DNA from: Gracilimonas sp034520725
GTDB lineage: Bacteria > Bacteroidota > Rhodothermia > Balneolales > Balneolaceae
Reading direction: 5' to 3'
Length of the DNA stretch: 64,000 nt
Assembly (NCBI GenBank): GCA_034520725.1
Contig: JAXHNH010000003.1
Coordinates: forward strand, 124,001-188,000
Shown here: positions 20,952 through 29,071 of the stretch, one piece after another
Position numbering within the stretch: position 1 is the first letter of the stretch
How the letters are laid out: the number at the start of each line of letters is the position of its first letter
Position numbers and translations under genes: made by a program
Notes under the pieces: generated by a model
Told to the model about the DNA's origin: nothing
What the model saw: only the letters and a program-made list of their open reading frames with translations
Databases searched by the model: none

Positions 20952-21370
20952 GACTCACAAATATAGAAGGATTATCAGAGTGTTTTAAGAACTTTTTCCG
21001 ATTGTTTTCCACACTAAAGAGATTATAAGTATGAGATTTATATAGTTTAGTAATAGTAGTAGAGACTGTGGATAAGTGGATAACTTTTTTATCCAAAATT
21101 CTACCATTGCTATTAAAATATATGTGGATAGATTTGTTTATAACTCGTTCATATAAATCAGTACTTTAACAGGGATTAAATTTAATTGTTCACATTCCTA
21201 TATACTTTGTACATAAATAAGCCCGTATGAATGTTAACACCAAAAGTTATTCTTTTTGAATGTTGATAGTCTTGAATGTTTGTGGAATCATGTGCACAAT
21301 TATGGTCGATTTTAGTTATCCAACATTTGTCAATGAGTAATCCACATAGTAATCCACATATTCACAGTTT
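20952..21370. other. Candidate chromosomal replication origin (oriC)
   Basis: A 419-base AT-rich block without genes between two divergent genes. It holds one perfect DnaA box, TGTGGATAA (TTATCCACA on the other strand), at 21067-21075, and one-mismatch boxes at 21005-21013, 21075-21083, 21089-21097, 21123-21131, 21338-21346 and 21350-21358. Next to the perfect box lies a run of DnaA-trios (21048-21062). Genes to the left run mainly leftward and those to the right mainly rightward, and hand counts show + strand C excess on the left and G excess on the right. dnaA itself is not in the window. Confidence 0.72.
21048..21083 (+). promoter_or_regulatory. DnaA-trio plus paired DnaA boxes (basal unwinding element)
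   Basis: The + strand reads TAG-TAA-TAG-TAG-TAG at 21048-21062, that is, five consecutive 3'-[G/A]A[T/A]-5' trios. A four-base spacer AGAC and then two DnaA boxes in tandem (21067-21075 perfect, 21075-21083 one mismatch) follow, both oriented so that DnaA would load towards the trios. The AT-rich stretch 21020-21047 beyond the trios is the expected melting site. This is the order described for bacterial basal origin elements. Confidence 0.68.
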
Positions 21371-21811
21371 ATGAAGGCAGTCATTCAGCGCGTTAGTTCA
21401 TCATCCGTTATGGTAGATAATGAGATCACCGGAGCCATCGATCAGGGGCTTTTGGTATTGATCGGGATCCATGAAGATGACACCAATAAGCAAATGGAAT
21501 GGCTCTGTAATAAGATAATCAAACTTCGGATCTTCGAGGATGAAGAAGGGAAAATGAACCGATCGGTACAGGATGTGAATGGAGGAATATTATTGGTTTC
21601 ACAGTTTACCTTATATGCCAATTCAGACAAGGGAACCCGGCCAAGTTTTATAGAGGCAGCGAGACCTGATAAAGCGGAGCCTATGTATGATGACATGATC
21701 GAATGGTTTAAAGCTAATACCAACCTCAACATTCAAACCGGTGAATTTGGAGCCATGATGAGCGTAAAAATGGTGAATGATGGACCGGTGACGATCATTT
21801 TAGAAAAGTAA
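21371..21811 (+). CDS. dtd: D-aminoacyl-tRNA deacylase
   Basis: A 146-aa enzyme that removes D-amino acids (and glycine mischarged on tRNA-Ala) from tRNA. It has the family opening MKAVIQRVSSSSVMVDNEITG, the catalytic region SQFTLYANSDKGTRPSFIEAA and the C-terminal NDGPVTIILE with the Gly-cisPro motif. Full length. First gene to the right of the candidate origin, beginning only 13 bases after the last DnaA-box-like repeat, so its promoter probably overlaps the origin. Confidence 0.96.
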   Translation: MKAVIQRVSSSSVMVDNEITGAIDQGLLVLIGIHEDDTNKQMEWLCNKIIKLRIFEDEEGKMNRSVQDVNGGILLVSQFTLYANSDKGTRPSFIEAARPDKAEPMYDDMIEWFKANTNLNIQTGEFGAMMSVKMVNDGPVTIILEK

Positions 21812-21939
21812 ATTAAGGTAGCAGAACCTTCGAGCGTTTAGTTATTTTCTTGAATAGGCGAAAGTGTGAAAGCTACAAAGAATCCATCAGACCGGAAATC
21901 AGTCAGATGGAAATAGATGTTGAATTAGGAGAAATTTAT

Positions 21940-22833
21940 ATGTCTGTTATTTTCATATTTATTGATGGAGTTGGACTGGGAGAAGAATCCTCTGAAAATC
22001 CATTTTATACCGACAGGTATAAGTCGTTTGAAATACTGACTAACGGTTTATTTAATTTAAATGCTATATCTAAAGTGGAAAATGGTCGGCTCTTCAAACC
22101 TATTGATGCTAACCTCGGTGTAGAAGGTTTACCGCAAAGTGGAACCGGTCAAACGACTCTGTTCACCGGTCGAAATGCCGCCAAAGAAATTGGAAAGCAC
22201 TTTGGACCCTTTCCCCACACGGGTATAAAACCTTTTCTGAAAAAAGAAAGTGTGTTTCATGCGGCTTTGGAAAAAGATAAAAAACCATACTTTTTGAATG
22301 CCTACCCACCGGTATTCTTTGAACACGCTAAAAAGCGAAATCGATGGAGCTGTACTACTCTTATGACCAAAAGCTCCGGCTTAAAATTGAACTCCACTGA
22401 AGATGTGCTGAATGAGACGGCTCTGACTGCAGAGATCATACAAAATGCCTGGAGAGATAAACTGGGCATTGATATCCCAAAAATTACCCCTACCGATGCA
22501 GCCAAAAGATTACTGGATGTAGTACCTGAATATGACCTTCTGCTGTATGAATACTATCTGACAGACAAAGCCGGCCACAGCCAAAAAAATGAGGATGCAC
22601 AACGTGTACTGAAACCACTGGATGAATTTTTGCTGCACATCATAAATAATATGAAGAGCTCGGATACTTTGGTCATAACCAGTGACCATGGAAATCTGGA
22701 AGATCTATCCACCAAAACGCATACCCGAAACAAAGTGCCACTATTTGTTTTGGGCAGTAACGTTCACCAATTTGAGAATGTAGAAAGCCTGACGGATGTG
22801 AAAGATGGTATTATGAATGCTATTATTCAGTAG
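21940..22833 (+). CDS. Alkaline-phosphatase-superfamily metalloenzyme (phosphoglycerate-mutase-like)
   Basis: I choose the ATG at 21940 because AGGAGA lies seven bases before it and the conserved protein starts there (MSVIFIFIDGVGLGEES); the frame is open further upstream, but that part is not protein-like. 297 aa with Asp9 of the first metal site, the nucleophile region QSGTGQTTLFTGRN, and the second metal site TSDHGNLEDLSTKTHTRNKVP, as in cofactor-independent phosphoglycerate mutase and phosphopentomutase. It is much shorter than true iPGM (~510 aa) and lacks its transferase insert, so the substrate is not known. Confidence 0.85.
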   Translation: MSVIFIFIDGVGLGEESSENPFYTDRYKSFEILTNGLFNLNAISKVENGRLFKPIDANLGVEGLPQSGTGQTTLFTGRNAAKEIGKHFGPFPHTGIKPFLKKESVFHAALEKDKKPYFLNAYPPVFFEHAKKRNRWSCTTLMTKSSGLKLNSTEDVLNETALTAEIIQNAWRDKLGIDIPKITPTDAAKRLLDVVPEYDLLLYEYYLTDKAGHSQKNEDAQRVLKPLDEFLLHIINNMKSSDTLVITSDHGNLEDLSTKTHTRNKVPLFVLGSNVHQFENVESLTDVKDGIMNAIIQ

Positions 22834-22882
22834 TGGAAATATTAGAATAGGATGGACTTAAAGAGTTTCATTACTTTGGGGT

Positions 22883-24352
22883 ATGAAGAAAGAAATTGTC
22901 TATTTATTAACGGGACTTTTAGTGTTTTATGGGGTATTGATGATCCCACTGGATACATCACCTGAGATCCAAAACAGTTCAAATGAGACTCCATTTGTTT
23001 GGGATCAGGATGAAAGATGGGAACAGCTCGAATTAAATTTCAATACAGCTAAAACAGATCAAACTATAAGTGTATCTGATTCCATAGAATCAGGTTTCAT
23101 TATGATCGATCAACTTATAGAAGAACTTAGCGAGGAAAGTTTTGATCCGACAGACCCAAGATTAAATGCACTACTAAATCAATTCTTTAAAGTGGCTCCA
23201 TTTATAGCTGCTGAAGATAACGGTCAGGATGAGTTGACCCGGCTCTATAACGAAGGAAGAAAAGTCATCAAGGAGGAGTCGGTTCACTGGAATATTGAAA
23301 ACAGAAAAAGCCGGATCACTCTATATAAAACATTGTATGGAATGCGAGCCGCTGTGGAAGAAGTTTTGCTTCAGTCAGAGAACGAAATTGACCCTGTACT
23401 TCATGTACAGGACGAACCATCATCCACACCATCCACTGAAATATTAGGTATTAAAGTTCACAGTGGAGATATGTTGGTTTCACGGGGTGGTGCAGAAGTA
23501 TCGGCATTGATATCACGGGGAAACGATTTTCCGGGAAATTTCTCACATGTGGCTCTGATATATGTTGACGAAGAAACAAGCACTCCTTATTTAATTGAAG
23601 CCCACATTGAGAGGGGTGTGGATATTGCCACGGCTGAAGAATACATCAACGATAGAAAACTGAGATTTATGGTGTTGAGACCCAGACAGGATCTTGCTCA
23701 GTTAAAGGTTGACCCCATGCTTCCACATAAAGCAGCTAACTACATGTATAATGAAGCCCGAAAGCGGCATATTCCATACGATTTCAAAATGAATTTCTAT
23801 GATCCTGAAAAAATGTTTTGCTCAGAGGTAGGCTCCTATGCCTATAAGGAATTCGGTGTTCAGCTTTGGCCAGCGGAGTCGACAATCTCTTCAGATGGAG
23901 TCGTTAAAGTGATGAATACCTTTGGGGTAGAGAATTTTGTAACTCAAATGCCTTCGGATTTGGAGTATGATCCTCAGTTGTCAGTTGTTGGTGAGTGGCG
24001 TGATATGAATGCCCTGTTTGAAGATCATTTATACAACTCCGTCATAGATGCCATGCTTGTATGTGCAGAAAATGGAGAAGACATTGATTACAATAGTTGG
24101 ATGTTGCCTGTGATCCGTGTTGTTAAAGTCTACAGCAAGATGCTTAACTGGATGGGTATGGTCGGCCCTGTACCCGAGGGAATGAGTGCACTGGAGGCTG
24201 CTAAAAGTGATGCATTTATTAATAGGCATGAATCTCTTAAACAGGAGGTTCGTGAAAAATCAGAAAGGTTTAGGCAAGAAAATGGATATATACCTCCATA
24301 CTGGGAACTAGTCAGAATAGCAGAAAACACAACAGGTTGTACAGAAATATGA
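22883..24352 (+). CDS. YiiX/YebB-like permuted papain-fold cysteine hydrolase (C92 type), secreted or membrane-anchored
   Basis: A 489-aa protein with an N-terminal hydrophobic anchor (residues 4-21) and a helical segment to about 175. The catalytic core runs from 185 to 345: GDMLVSRGGAEVSALISR, His222 in GNFSHVALIYVDE, Glu239 in YLIEAHIERG and Cys313 in KMFCSEVGSYAY. The order His, Glu, Cys is that of circularly permuted NlpC/P60-like enzymes, many of which act on lipids or amide bonds. A C-terminal helical region follows. Its stop overlaps the ATG of the patatin gene, so a joint role on membrane lipids or lipoproteins is plausible. Confidence 0.82.
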   Translation: MKKEIVYLLTGLLVFYGVLMIPLDTSPEIQNSSNETPFVWDQDERWEQLELNFNTAKTDQTISVSDSIESGFIMIDQLIEELSEESFDPTDPRLNALLNQFFKVAPFIAAEDNGQDELTRLYNEGRKVIKEESVHWNIENRKSRITLYKTLYGMRAAVEEVLLQSENEIDPVLHVQDEPSSTPSTEILGIKVHSGDMLVSRGGAEVSALISRGNDFPGNFSHVALIYVDEETSTPYLIEAHIERGVDIATAEEYINDRKLRFMVLRPRQDLAQLKVDPMLPHKAANYMYNEARKRHIPYDFKMNFYDPEKMFCSEVGSYAYKEFGVQLWPAESTISSDGVVKVMNTFGVENFVTQMPSDLEYDPQLSVVGEWRDMNALFEDHLYNSVIDAMLVCAENGEDIDYNSWMLPVIRVVKVYSKMLNWMGMVGPVPEGMSALEAAKSDAFINRHESLKQEVREKSERFRQENGYIPPYWELVRIAENTTGCTEI

Positions 24353-25233
24353 GTAAAAAAGTCCATTTGGTACTTGGAAGCGGTGGTGCACGAGGAATTG
24401 CTCACATTGCAGTCATCGAAGAGCTTGAGAAGGCCGGATATGAGATTGTTGAAGTTATTGGATGTTCTATGGGGGCTGTAGTTGGTGGAATTTATGCTGC
24501 CGGTCACCTGAAAGATTACAAAGAATGGATACTCAGCCTCAATAAAAAAGGAGTATTTGATCTACTGGACTTTACCTTTACCAAACAGGGCTTCGTAAAA
24601 GGAGAAAAGCTTTTTGCCAAGCATGTTGAAGTTACAGGTCAGGAGCAAATTGATGAATTCTCCATTCCATTCACAGCGGTCGCCACCGATATGCGTCATC
24701 ATAAAGAGGTGCATTTCACAAAAGGCGATCTGTATAAAGCCCTGCGGGCATCCGTTTCTATACCGGGCTTTTTTGTACCTGTCGTTGAAAATGGAATGGT
24801 TTTGGTGGATGGCGGTGTACTCAACCCCCTTCCCTTAGATCTCGTTAAAAAGCAGGAAGATGCAATAATAGTCGCCGTTAATCTGAATGGTAAACCGGAT
24901 CAGAAATTCGATAAAAAACCAAAAGCCGAAACAGATACATTCGACGAAATGCAAAAGTGGTTTGATAAGATGCTGCCGGATGCCATGAAATCTAATCGAA
25001 AGACAAAATCAAAAGCAGAGTTGCCGGCAAAAGAAGAGTCCTTTTCACTGATAGAGTTAATGGACAGCACCTTCAGTTTTACACAGGACCGACTAACGGA
25101 CCTTATGATCGAAATGTATAAACCGGACCATGTTATTGATATCCCAAGAAATGCCTGTGGAGTATTCGATTTTGATCAGGGAAAAAAAATCTATGATATT
25201 GGAAAGAAATCCTATCGAAAGGTTTTGGGTTAA
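24349..25233 (+). CDS. Patatin-like phospholipase
   Basis: A 294-aa serine lipid hydrolase. The ATG at 24349 overlaps the upstream stop (ATGA); a TTG four codons earlier is possible but less likely. Motifs: oxyanion hole GSGGARGIAH (residues 10-19), nucleophile Ser40 in GCSMGAVVGG, and the Asp154 dyad residue in LVDGGVLNPLP. No signal peptide, so it acts in the cytoplasm or on the inner leaflet. Placed between a lipid- or amide-type hydrolase and glycerol-3-phosphate dehydrogenase, it fits a phospholipid turnover cluster. Confidence 0.92.
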   Translation: MSKKVHLVLGSGGARGIAHIAVIEELEKAGYEIVEVIGCSMGAVVGGIYAAGHLKDYKEWILSLNKKGVFDLLDFTFTKQGFVKGEKLFAKHVEVTGQEQIDEFSIPFTAVATDMRHHKEVHFTKGDLYKALRASVSIPGFFVPVVENGMVLVDGGVLNPLPLDLVKKQEDAIIVAVNLNGKPDQKFDKKPKAETDTFDEMQKWFDKMLPDAMKSNRKTKSKAELPAKEESFSLIELMDSTFSFTQDRLTDLMIEMYKPDHVIDIPRNACGVFDFDQGKKIYDIGKKSYRKVLG

Positions 25234-25336
25234 TAGGTATGGAGCAGGGATTTACCTGAACCACTCTTAAATTTCCAAATTATATCTATTTATAACATAT
25301 TATTTAAGCAAGGAAATAATATAAAAAGGAGCCCAA

Positions 25337-26899
25337 ATGAACAGATCTGAGATCATTGATCACGTTAAAAACTTCAACGATTACTGGGATGTAGTGGTCA
25401 TAGGGGGAGGCGCAACAGGATTGGGAGTTGGTGTTGATGCTGCTTCACGGGGTTATAAAACTCTACTGTTGGAAATGCATGATTTTGCCAAGGGAACCTC
25501 AAGCCGTAGTACAAAACTGGTTCACGGCGGTGTAAGATATTTGCAGCAGGGAGATGTTTCTTTGGTGATAGAAGCCTTGCATGAACGAGGATTACTGATC
25601 CAAAATGCCCCCCATCTGGTTAGTCATCAATCATTTATTGTACCAAGCTATGAGTGGTGGAACGGCCCTTTTTATGGTGTGGGGATGAAAGTGTATGATG
25701 CCCTGGCGGGTAAACTGGGTATCAATAAATCCAAGAATCTGTCCAAGGAAAAAACATTGGAGAAGATCCCAACACTGGAGCCGGAAGGTCTGCGTGGCGG
25801 TGTGATCTATTACGATGGTCAGTTTGATGATTCCCGGTTATCTATAAATCTGGCACAGACTATGCACGATGAAGGAGGTTTCCCGCTTAACTATATGAAA
25901 GTAATGGGATTGAAGAAAAATGGACAGGATCTGATCGAAGGGGTTAAGGTTCGTGATATGCTAAATGGTGAGGACTTTGAAATCAGTGCGCGGGTAGTTG
26001 TTAATGCTACCGGTATCTTTTCGGATGATATCCTTGAAATGGATGAGGAAGGCCACAAGAAGATCATTCAGTACGCTCAGGGAATACATCTTGTTTTGGA
26101 TAAGGAATTCCTTCCCGGCGATTCTGCCATTATGGTTCCTCATACCGATGATGGTCGCGTACTTTTTGCAGTTCCGTGGCACGATAAGGTTATAGTTGGC
26201 ACAACCGATACTCCCGTTGATAAAGCCACCCTGGAGCCAGTAGCCCTCGAAGAAGAGATAGAATTTGTGTTACGCCATGCCGCTCAGTACCTGACCAAAG
26301 ATCCGGATCGCAGTGACGTAAAAAGCGTGTTTGCAGGAATTAGACCATTGGTGAGTCCGCCCGAGGCCAAGGATACTTCTGAGATATCACGAAGCCATCA
26401 TATACAGGTTTCTGAATCTGGATTAGTAACTATTGCCGGAGGGAAATGGACGACCTATCGAAAAATGGCAGAGGATACGATCGATCAGGCTGCGATGGTG
26501 GCAGGACTGGATGTGAAAGAAACGCCCACTAAGGAACTTCGTATTCACGGCTGGCTGAAAAATGTGGATCGGAAGGATCATCTGTATGTGTATGGATCCG
26601 ATAAAGTAGCTTTGGAAAAACTGATCGAGCAGAAACCGGAGTTGGGTGAAAGGCTCCACCCTGACCTTCCCTATTTAAAAGCTGAGGTCATTTGGGCGGT
26701 TCGAAATGAAATGGCGCAAACCATCGAGGATGTGCTTTCCCGCCGAACCCGTGCTTTGTTATTGGATGCCAAAGCCAGTGTGAAAATGGCACCTGAGGTT
26801 GGGCGGCTCATAGCTCGTGAATTTGGCAAAGATGAAGCCTGGGTGGAACAGGAAGTCAAAGAGTATGAGCAGGTGGCGAAGAACTACATATTGAAATGA
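25337..26899 (+). CDS. glpD: FAD-dependent glycerol-3-phosphate dehydrogenase
   Basis: Oxidises glycerol-3-phosphate to dihydroxyacetone phosphate at the membrane and passes electrons to quinone. 520 aa: FAD motif VIGGGATGLGVGVDAASRG at residues 20-38, the GlpD signature GTSSRSTKLVHGGVRYLQQGD, later FAVPWHDKVIVGTTDTPVD, AGIRPLVSPP and GGKWTTYRKMAEDTID, and a C-terminal helical domain with IEDVLSRRTRALLLDA. An RBS-like AAAGGAG lies just before the ATG. It could use glycerol-3-phosphate freed by the upstream lipid hydrolases. Confidence 0.95.
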   Translation: MNRSEIIDHVKNFNDYWDVVVIGGGATGLGVGVDAASRGYKTLLLEMHDFAKGTSSRSTKLVHGGVRYLQQGDVSLVIEALHERGLLIQNAPHLVSHQSFIVPSYEWWNGPFYGVGMKVYDALAGKLGINKSKNLSKEKTLEKIPTLEPEGLRGGVIYYDGQFDDSRLSINLAQTMHDEGGFPLNYMKVMGLKKNGQDLIEGVKVRDMLNGEDFEISARVVVNATGIFSDDILEMDEEGHKKIIQYAQGIHLVLDKEFLPGDSAIMVPHTDDGRVLFAVPWHDKVIVGTTDTPVDKATLEPVALEEEIEFVLRHAAQYLTKDPDRSDVKSVFAGIRPLVSPPEAKDTSEISRSHHIQVSESGLVTIAGGKWTTYRKMAEDTIDQAAMVAGLDVKETPTKELRIHGWLKNVDRKDHLYVYGSDKVALEKLIEQKPELGERLHPDLPYLKAEVIWAVRNEMAQTIEDVLSRRTRALLLDAKASVKMAPEVGRLIAREFGKDEAWVEQEVKEYEQVAKNYILK

Positions 26900-26988
26900 A
26901 TATTGAAGTTGATACTACTTGGTTAACAATAAGTCGTTTGTGCTTGAATCTAATACATTCCTCTCTCTGGATTATAGCAGAGCTAAAT

Positions 26989-27014
26989 CCTGTCTCTCTT
27001 CGAAGAGAGACAGG
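26989..27014. repeat. 26-base perfect palindrome
   Basis: CCTGTCTCTCTT (26989-27000) followed by its exact reverse complement after a central CG. It lies in the 290-base gap after glpD, which holds no gene I can support. With no T tract it is not a standard terminator. A second hairpin follows at 27061. Confidence 0.7.
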
Positions 27015-27060
27015 TAAACAATTTAAATCTGCTTATACATCCAATAAGGCTCCGACCTTA

Positions 27061-27078
27061 TGTCCCTTTGGAGGGACA
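27061..27078. repeat. Perfect hairpin in the glpD-nitroreductase gap
   Basis: TGTCCCT (27061-27067) pairs with AGGGACA (27072-27078) around a TTGG loop, followed by a GC-rich stretch to about 27115 that differs in composition from the surroundings. It may be the relic of a palindromic intergenic element together with the palindrome at 26989. Confidence 0.55.
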
Positions 27079-27189
27079 GCAAGGGCAGCTCGCTGCGGCT
27101 TGCGGGGAGGAGCGTCACTCAATCTCCACCACAGTTAGATAATTTCATTTCTTCTTATCTTAAGGCAAAACCATATCAAATATACCTGC

Positions 27190-27843
27190 ATGAAGATCGA
27201 AGATGCCATTCGTACCCGTAGAACGTTTAAGCTTAGAGCTAATCCTGAATATCCCCTGCCCGTTACAAAAGGTGATGATTATAGGAAAACTATAGAGGAA
27301 TTGATTGAGCTGGCTGCGCAGGCACCCTTTCATCATGAAAGTCCTGAAAAGCAGAGATCGAAAACATTGAAAGGATCAGAGCCATGGCGATTTCACGCAA
27401 TAGACGGAACGGGCTGTAGAAGATTACTGGAAGCACTTATCGATGAAAAACCGGTGAAATCCACTGATGGTATCAAGCAAATGCTGGCTGCTGCAGATAC
27501 GTTGATATTGGGGACTTGGATACCGGAAAAGAGTCGTAAAAAAGGGCGAAAGTTTCACCCAAATGTGAAGAATATGGAACATATTGCCGCTACCGGTGCC
27601 GCCATACAAAACCTCCTTCTTGCGTCAACTGACCGCGGGATCAATGCCTATTGGTCATCGGGTGGGTGCTTAAGAAAGCCCAAAGTTTTGAAGTACCTTG
27701 GCATTCCGAAACATGAGATACTTCTGGGAGCTATTTTTCTGTTTCCCAATGAGTTTCCTGAATCGGTTCAAACCAAAACAGGAAAGAATGCAGATAATCG
27801 AGGCGGACTCAGTGATTATATGGACTGGGTTCAGCCGGGGTAA
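27190..27843 (+). CDS. Nitroreductase-family FMN oxidoreductase
   Basis: A 217-aa protein starting MKIEDAIRTRRTFK, the usual nitroreductase opening with the Arg residues that hold FMN phosphate. QAPFHHESPEKQ matches the WAPSH region, and ATGAAIQNLLLASTDRGINAYWSSG is the dimer/FMN-contact helix. The nucleotide acceptor and substrate are unknown; family members reduce nitro compounds, quinones or take part in cofactor breakdown. It stands alone between two regions with palindromic repeats. Confidence 0.86.
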   Translation: MKIEDAIRTRRTFKLRANPEYPLPVTKGDDYRKTIEELIELAAQAPFHHESPEKQRSKTLKGSEPWRFHAIDGTGCRRLLEALIDEKPVKSTDGIKQMLAAADTLILGTWIPEKSRKKGRKFHPNVKNMEHIAATGAAIQNLLLASTDRGINAYWSSGGCLRKPKVLKYLGIPKHEILLGAIFLFPNEFPESVQTKTGKNADNRGGLSDYMDWVQPG

Positions 27844-27848
27844 ACAAC

Positions 27849-28034
27849 CAATATCGAATAACCAACATCCAACGTTAAACCAAACACAGGTTCGCACCAA
27901 CGCAGAGCGTGTGGAGCGAGTCATAGGAGTATATACGGCTTTGCTCCAATGACTCTGCGGAGGAGCAAAAGAGCAATCTACCACCATGCCTCACAGATGG
28001 TCATTGAATGTTCCGTGATGGATGTTGGATATTG
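27849..28034. repeat. Nested inverted repeats after the nitroreductase gene
   Basis: CCAACATCCA (27862-27871) is matched by TGGATGTTGG (28019-28028), and the outer CAATAT (27849-27854) by ATATTG (28029-28034). Between them a further imperfect palindrome pairs GCAGAG...GTCATAGGAG (about 27901-27930) with CTCCAATGACTCTGC (about 27944-27958). This resembles a small non-coding palindromic element inserted between convergent genes. Confidence 0.5.
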
Positions 28035-28035
28035 A

Positions 28036-28866
28036 CTAACCCATCAGTGCCAACAAATCATCGATCTCGTCCTGATCGATCAACACCGAGTCCAATCCAA
28101 GTTCTTTCTTAATTCGATAATTGCGATTAGGACCCAGGGTATAGAACATGCGGAGCTGCTCCAGCTCGTTGTCGAAGTAATTTTCGGTGAACCGATCTTT
28201 GAACCGGATGCCCATCACATGTTCCTCGAGTTCATCAGCCAGTAACCCGGAGCTGCCTTTTAAAAATTGATCCACCAATACGCCCGTTTGAGTATCCAGA
28301 TTGATGTGAAATTTTTGTGGGGTGATGCGGTTCAGCAACTGACTGGGTAAGTAGGTTGCGCTTTGGATGGGTCGGTTCATGACATATAGCAGTTTCAGCA
28401 TGGCACCGAGTCCCTTGCGCGTTTTAAGGTGACCTTTAAAGCAGCCATACACATTCGGGTAATCATCCATCACCCGCATAGAAAGTCGAAATTCACGGCT
28501 GTTGCCCCGGCGCGCCGTAGAAATATAGTAGTAGGTCTCCGGTTTTTTATTGGCGTGATTAAACGGAGGTCGCAGTGAGCGAATAAGTAAATTCTCAAGC
28601 AGGATCGCATCCGTCTCTGAATTACAGACCTCATAGGAAACCCGTTCAAGGTGGGCGATCATCCGCTGTATTTTCCTCGATTTGGAATAGCGATAGGAAG
28701 TGATCCGCTGCTGAAGATCCCTGGCTTTTCCTACATACATTACCTGATCATGGCGGTCGTACATGGTATATACGCCGGGTTCGTGAGGAGGCAGCTCCTC
28801 CCCCATGGCATTATTCACCCGTTCCTTTTGGGTGACAGCTGTAGGCTCAAACAGATCTAGGGTCAC
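28036..28866 (-). CDS. GIY-YIG nuclease related to the UvrC N-terminal / Cho family
   Basis: A 276-aa protein with a GTG start. After a short leader comes a GIY-YIG domain: PGVYTMYDRHDQVMYVGKA (the two tyrosine motifs), RDLQQRITSYRYSKSRKIQRMI with the catalytic arginine, and ETDAILLENLLIRSLRPPFN with the metal-binding Glu and an Asn. The remaining ~150 residues resemble the region after the nuclease in UvrC-like proteins but the RNase H-like and HhH domains are missing. It could be a Cho-type repair endonuclease making the 3' incision. Confidence 0.85.
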   Translation of the reverse strand: MTLDLFEPTAVTQKERVNNAMGEELPPHEPGVYTMYDRHDQVMYVGKARDLQQRITSYRYSKSRKIQRMIAHLERVSYEVCNSETDAILLENLLIRSLRPPFNHANKKPETYYYISTARRGNSREFRLSMRVMDDYPNVYGCFKGHLKTRKGLGAMLKLLYVMNRPIQSATYLPSQLLNRITPQKFHINLDTQTGVLVDQFLKGSSGLLADELEEHVMGIRFKDRFTENYFDNELEQLRMFYTLGPNRNYRIKKELGLDSVLIDQDEIDDLLALMG

Positions 28867-29071
28867 TTACTGTAATTAATTTGATTGCTAACAACGGTGG
28901 CTAAAATAGGGGAAAGGAATTTTGAAAGAAAACTAAACCAAAATAACATTAAAGAAATAATGCAAAAAAACCCGCTCAAGTAAGGGCAAAATTTTGATAA
29001 AGATTATAGTTATCATTTATAGATCAAACATTAAGTCGTAATTGAAGAAACAATAAAAAAAGACTGTAATA

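Noticed and set aside
21850..21939. Upstream extension of the PGM-like enzyme by 30 codons
   Set aside because: That part is polar and not protein-like, while AGGAGA stands seven bases before the ATG at 21940 where the conserved core begins.
26896..27138. Open frame of 80 codons starting in the glpD stop (ATGA)
   Set aside because: The translation is low-complexity and lacks protein-like pattern; it crosses the perfect palindrome at 26989 and the hairpin at 27061, so the frame is chance.
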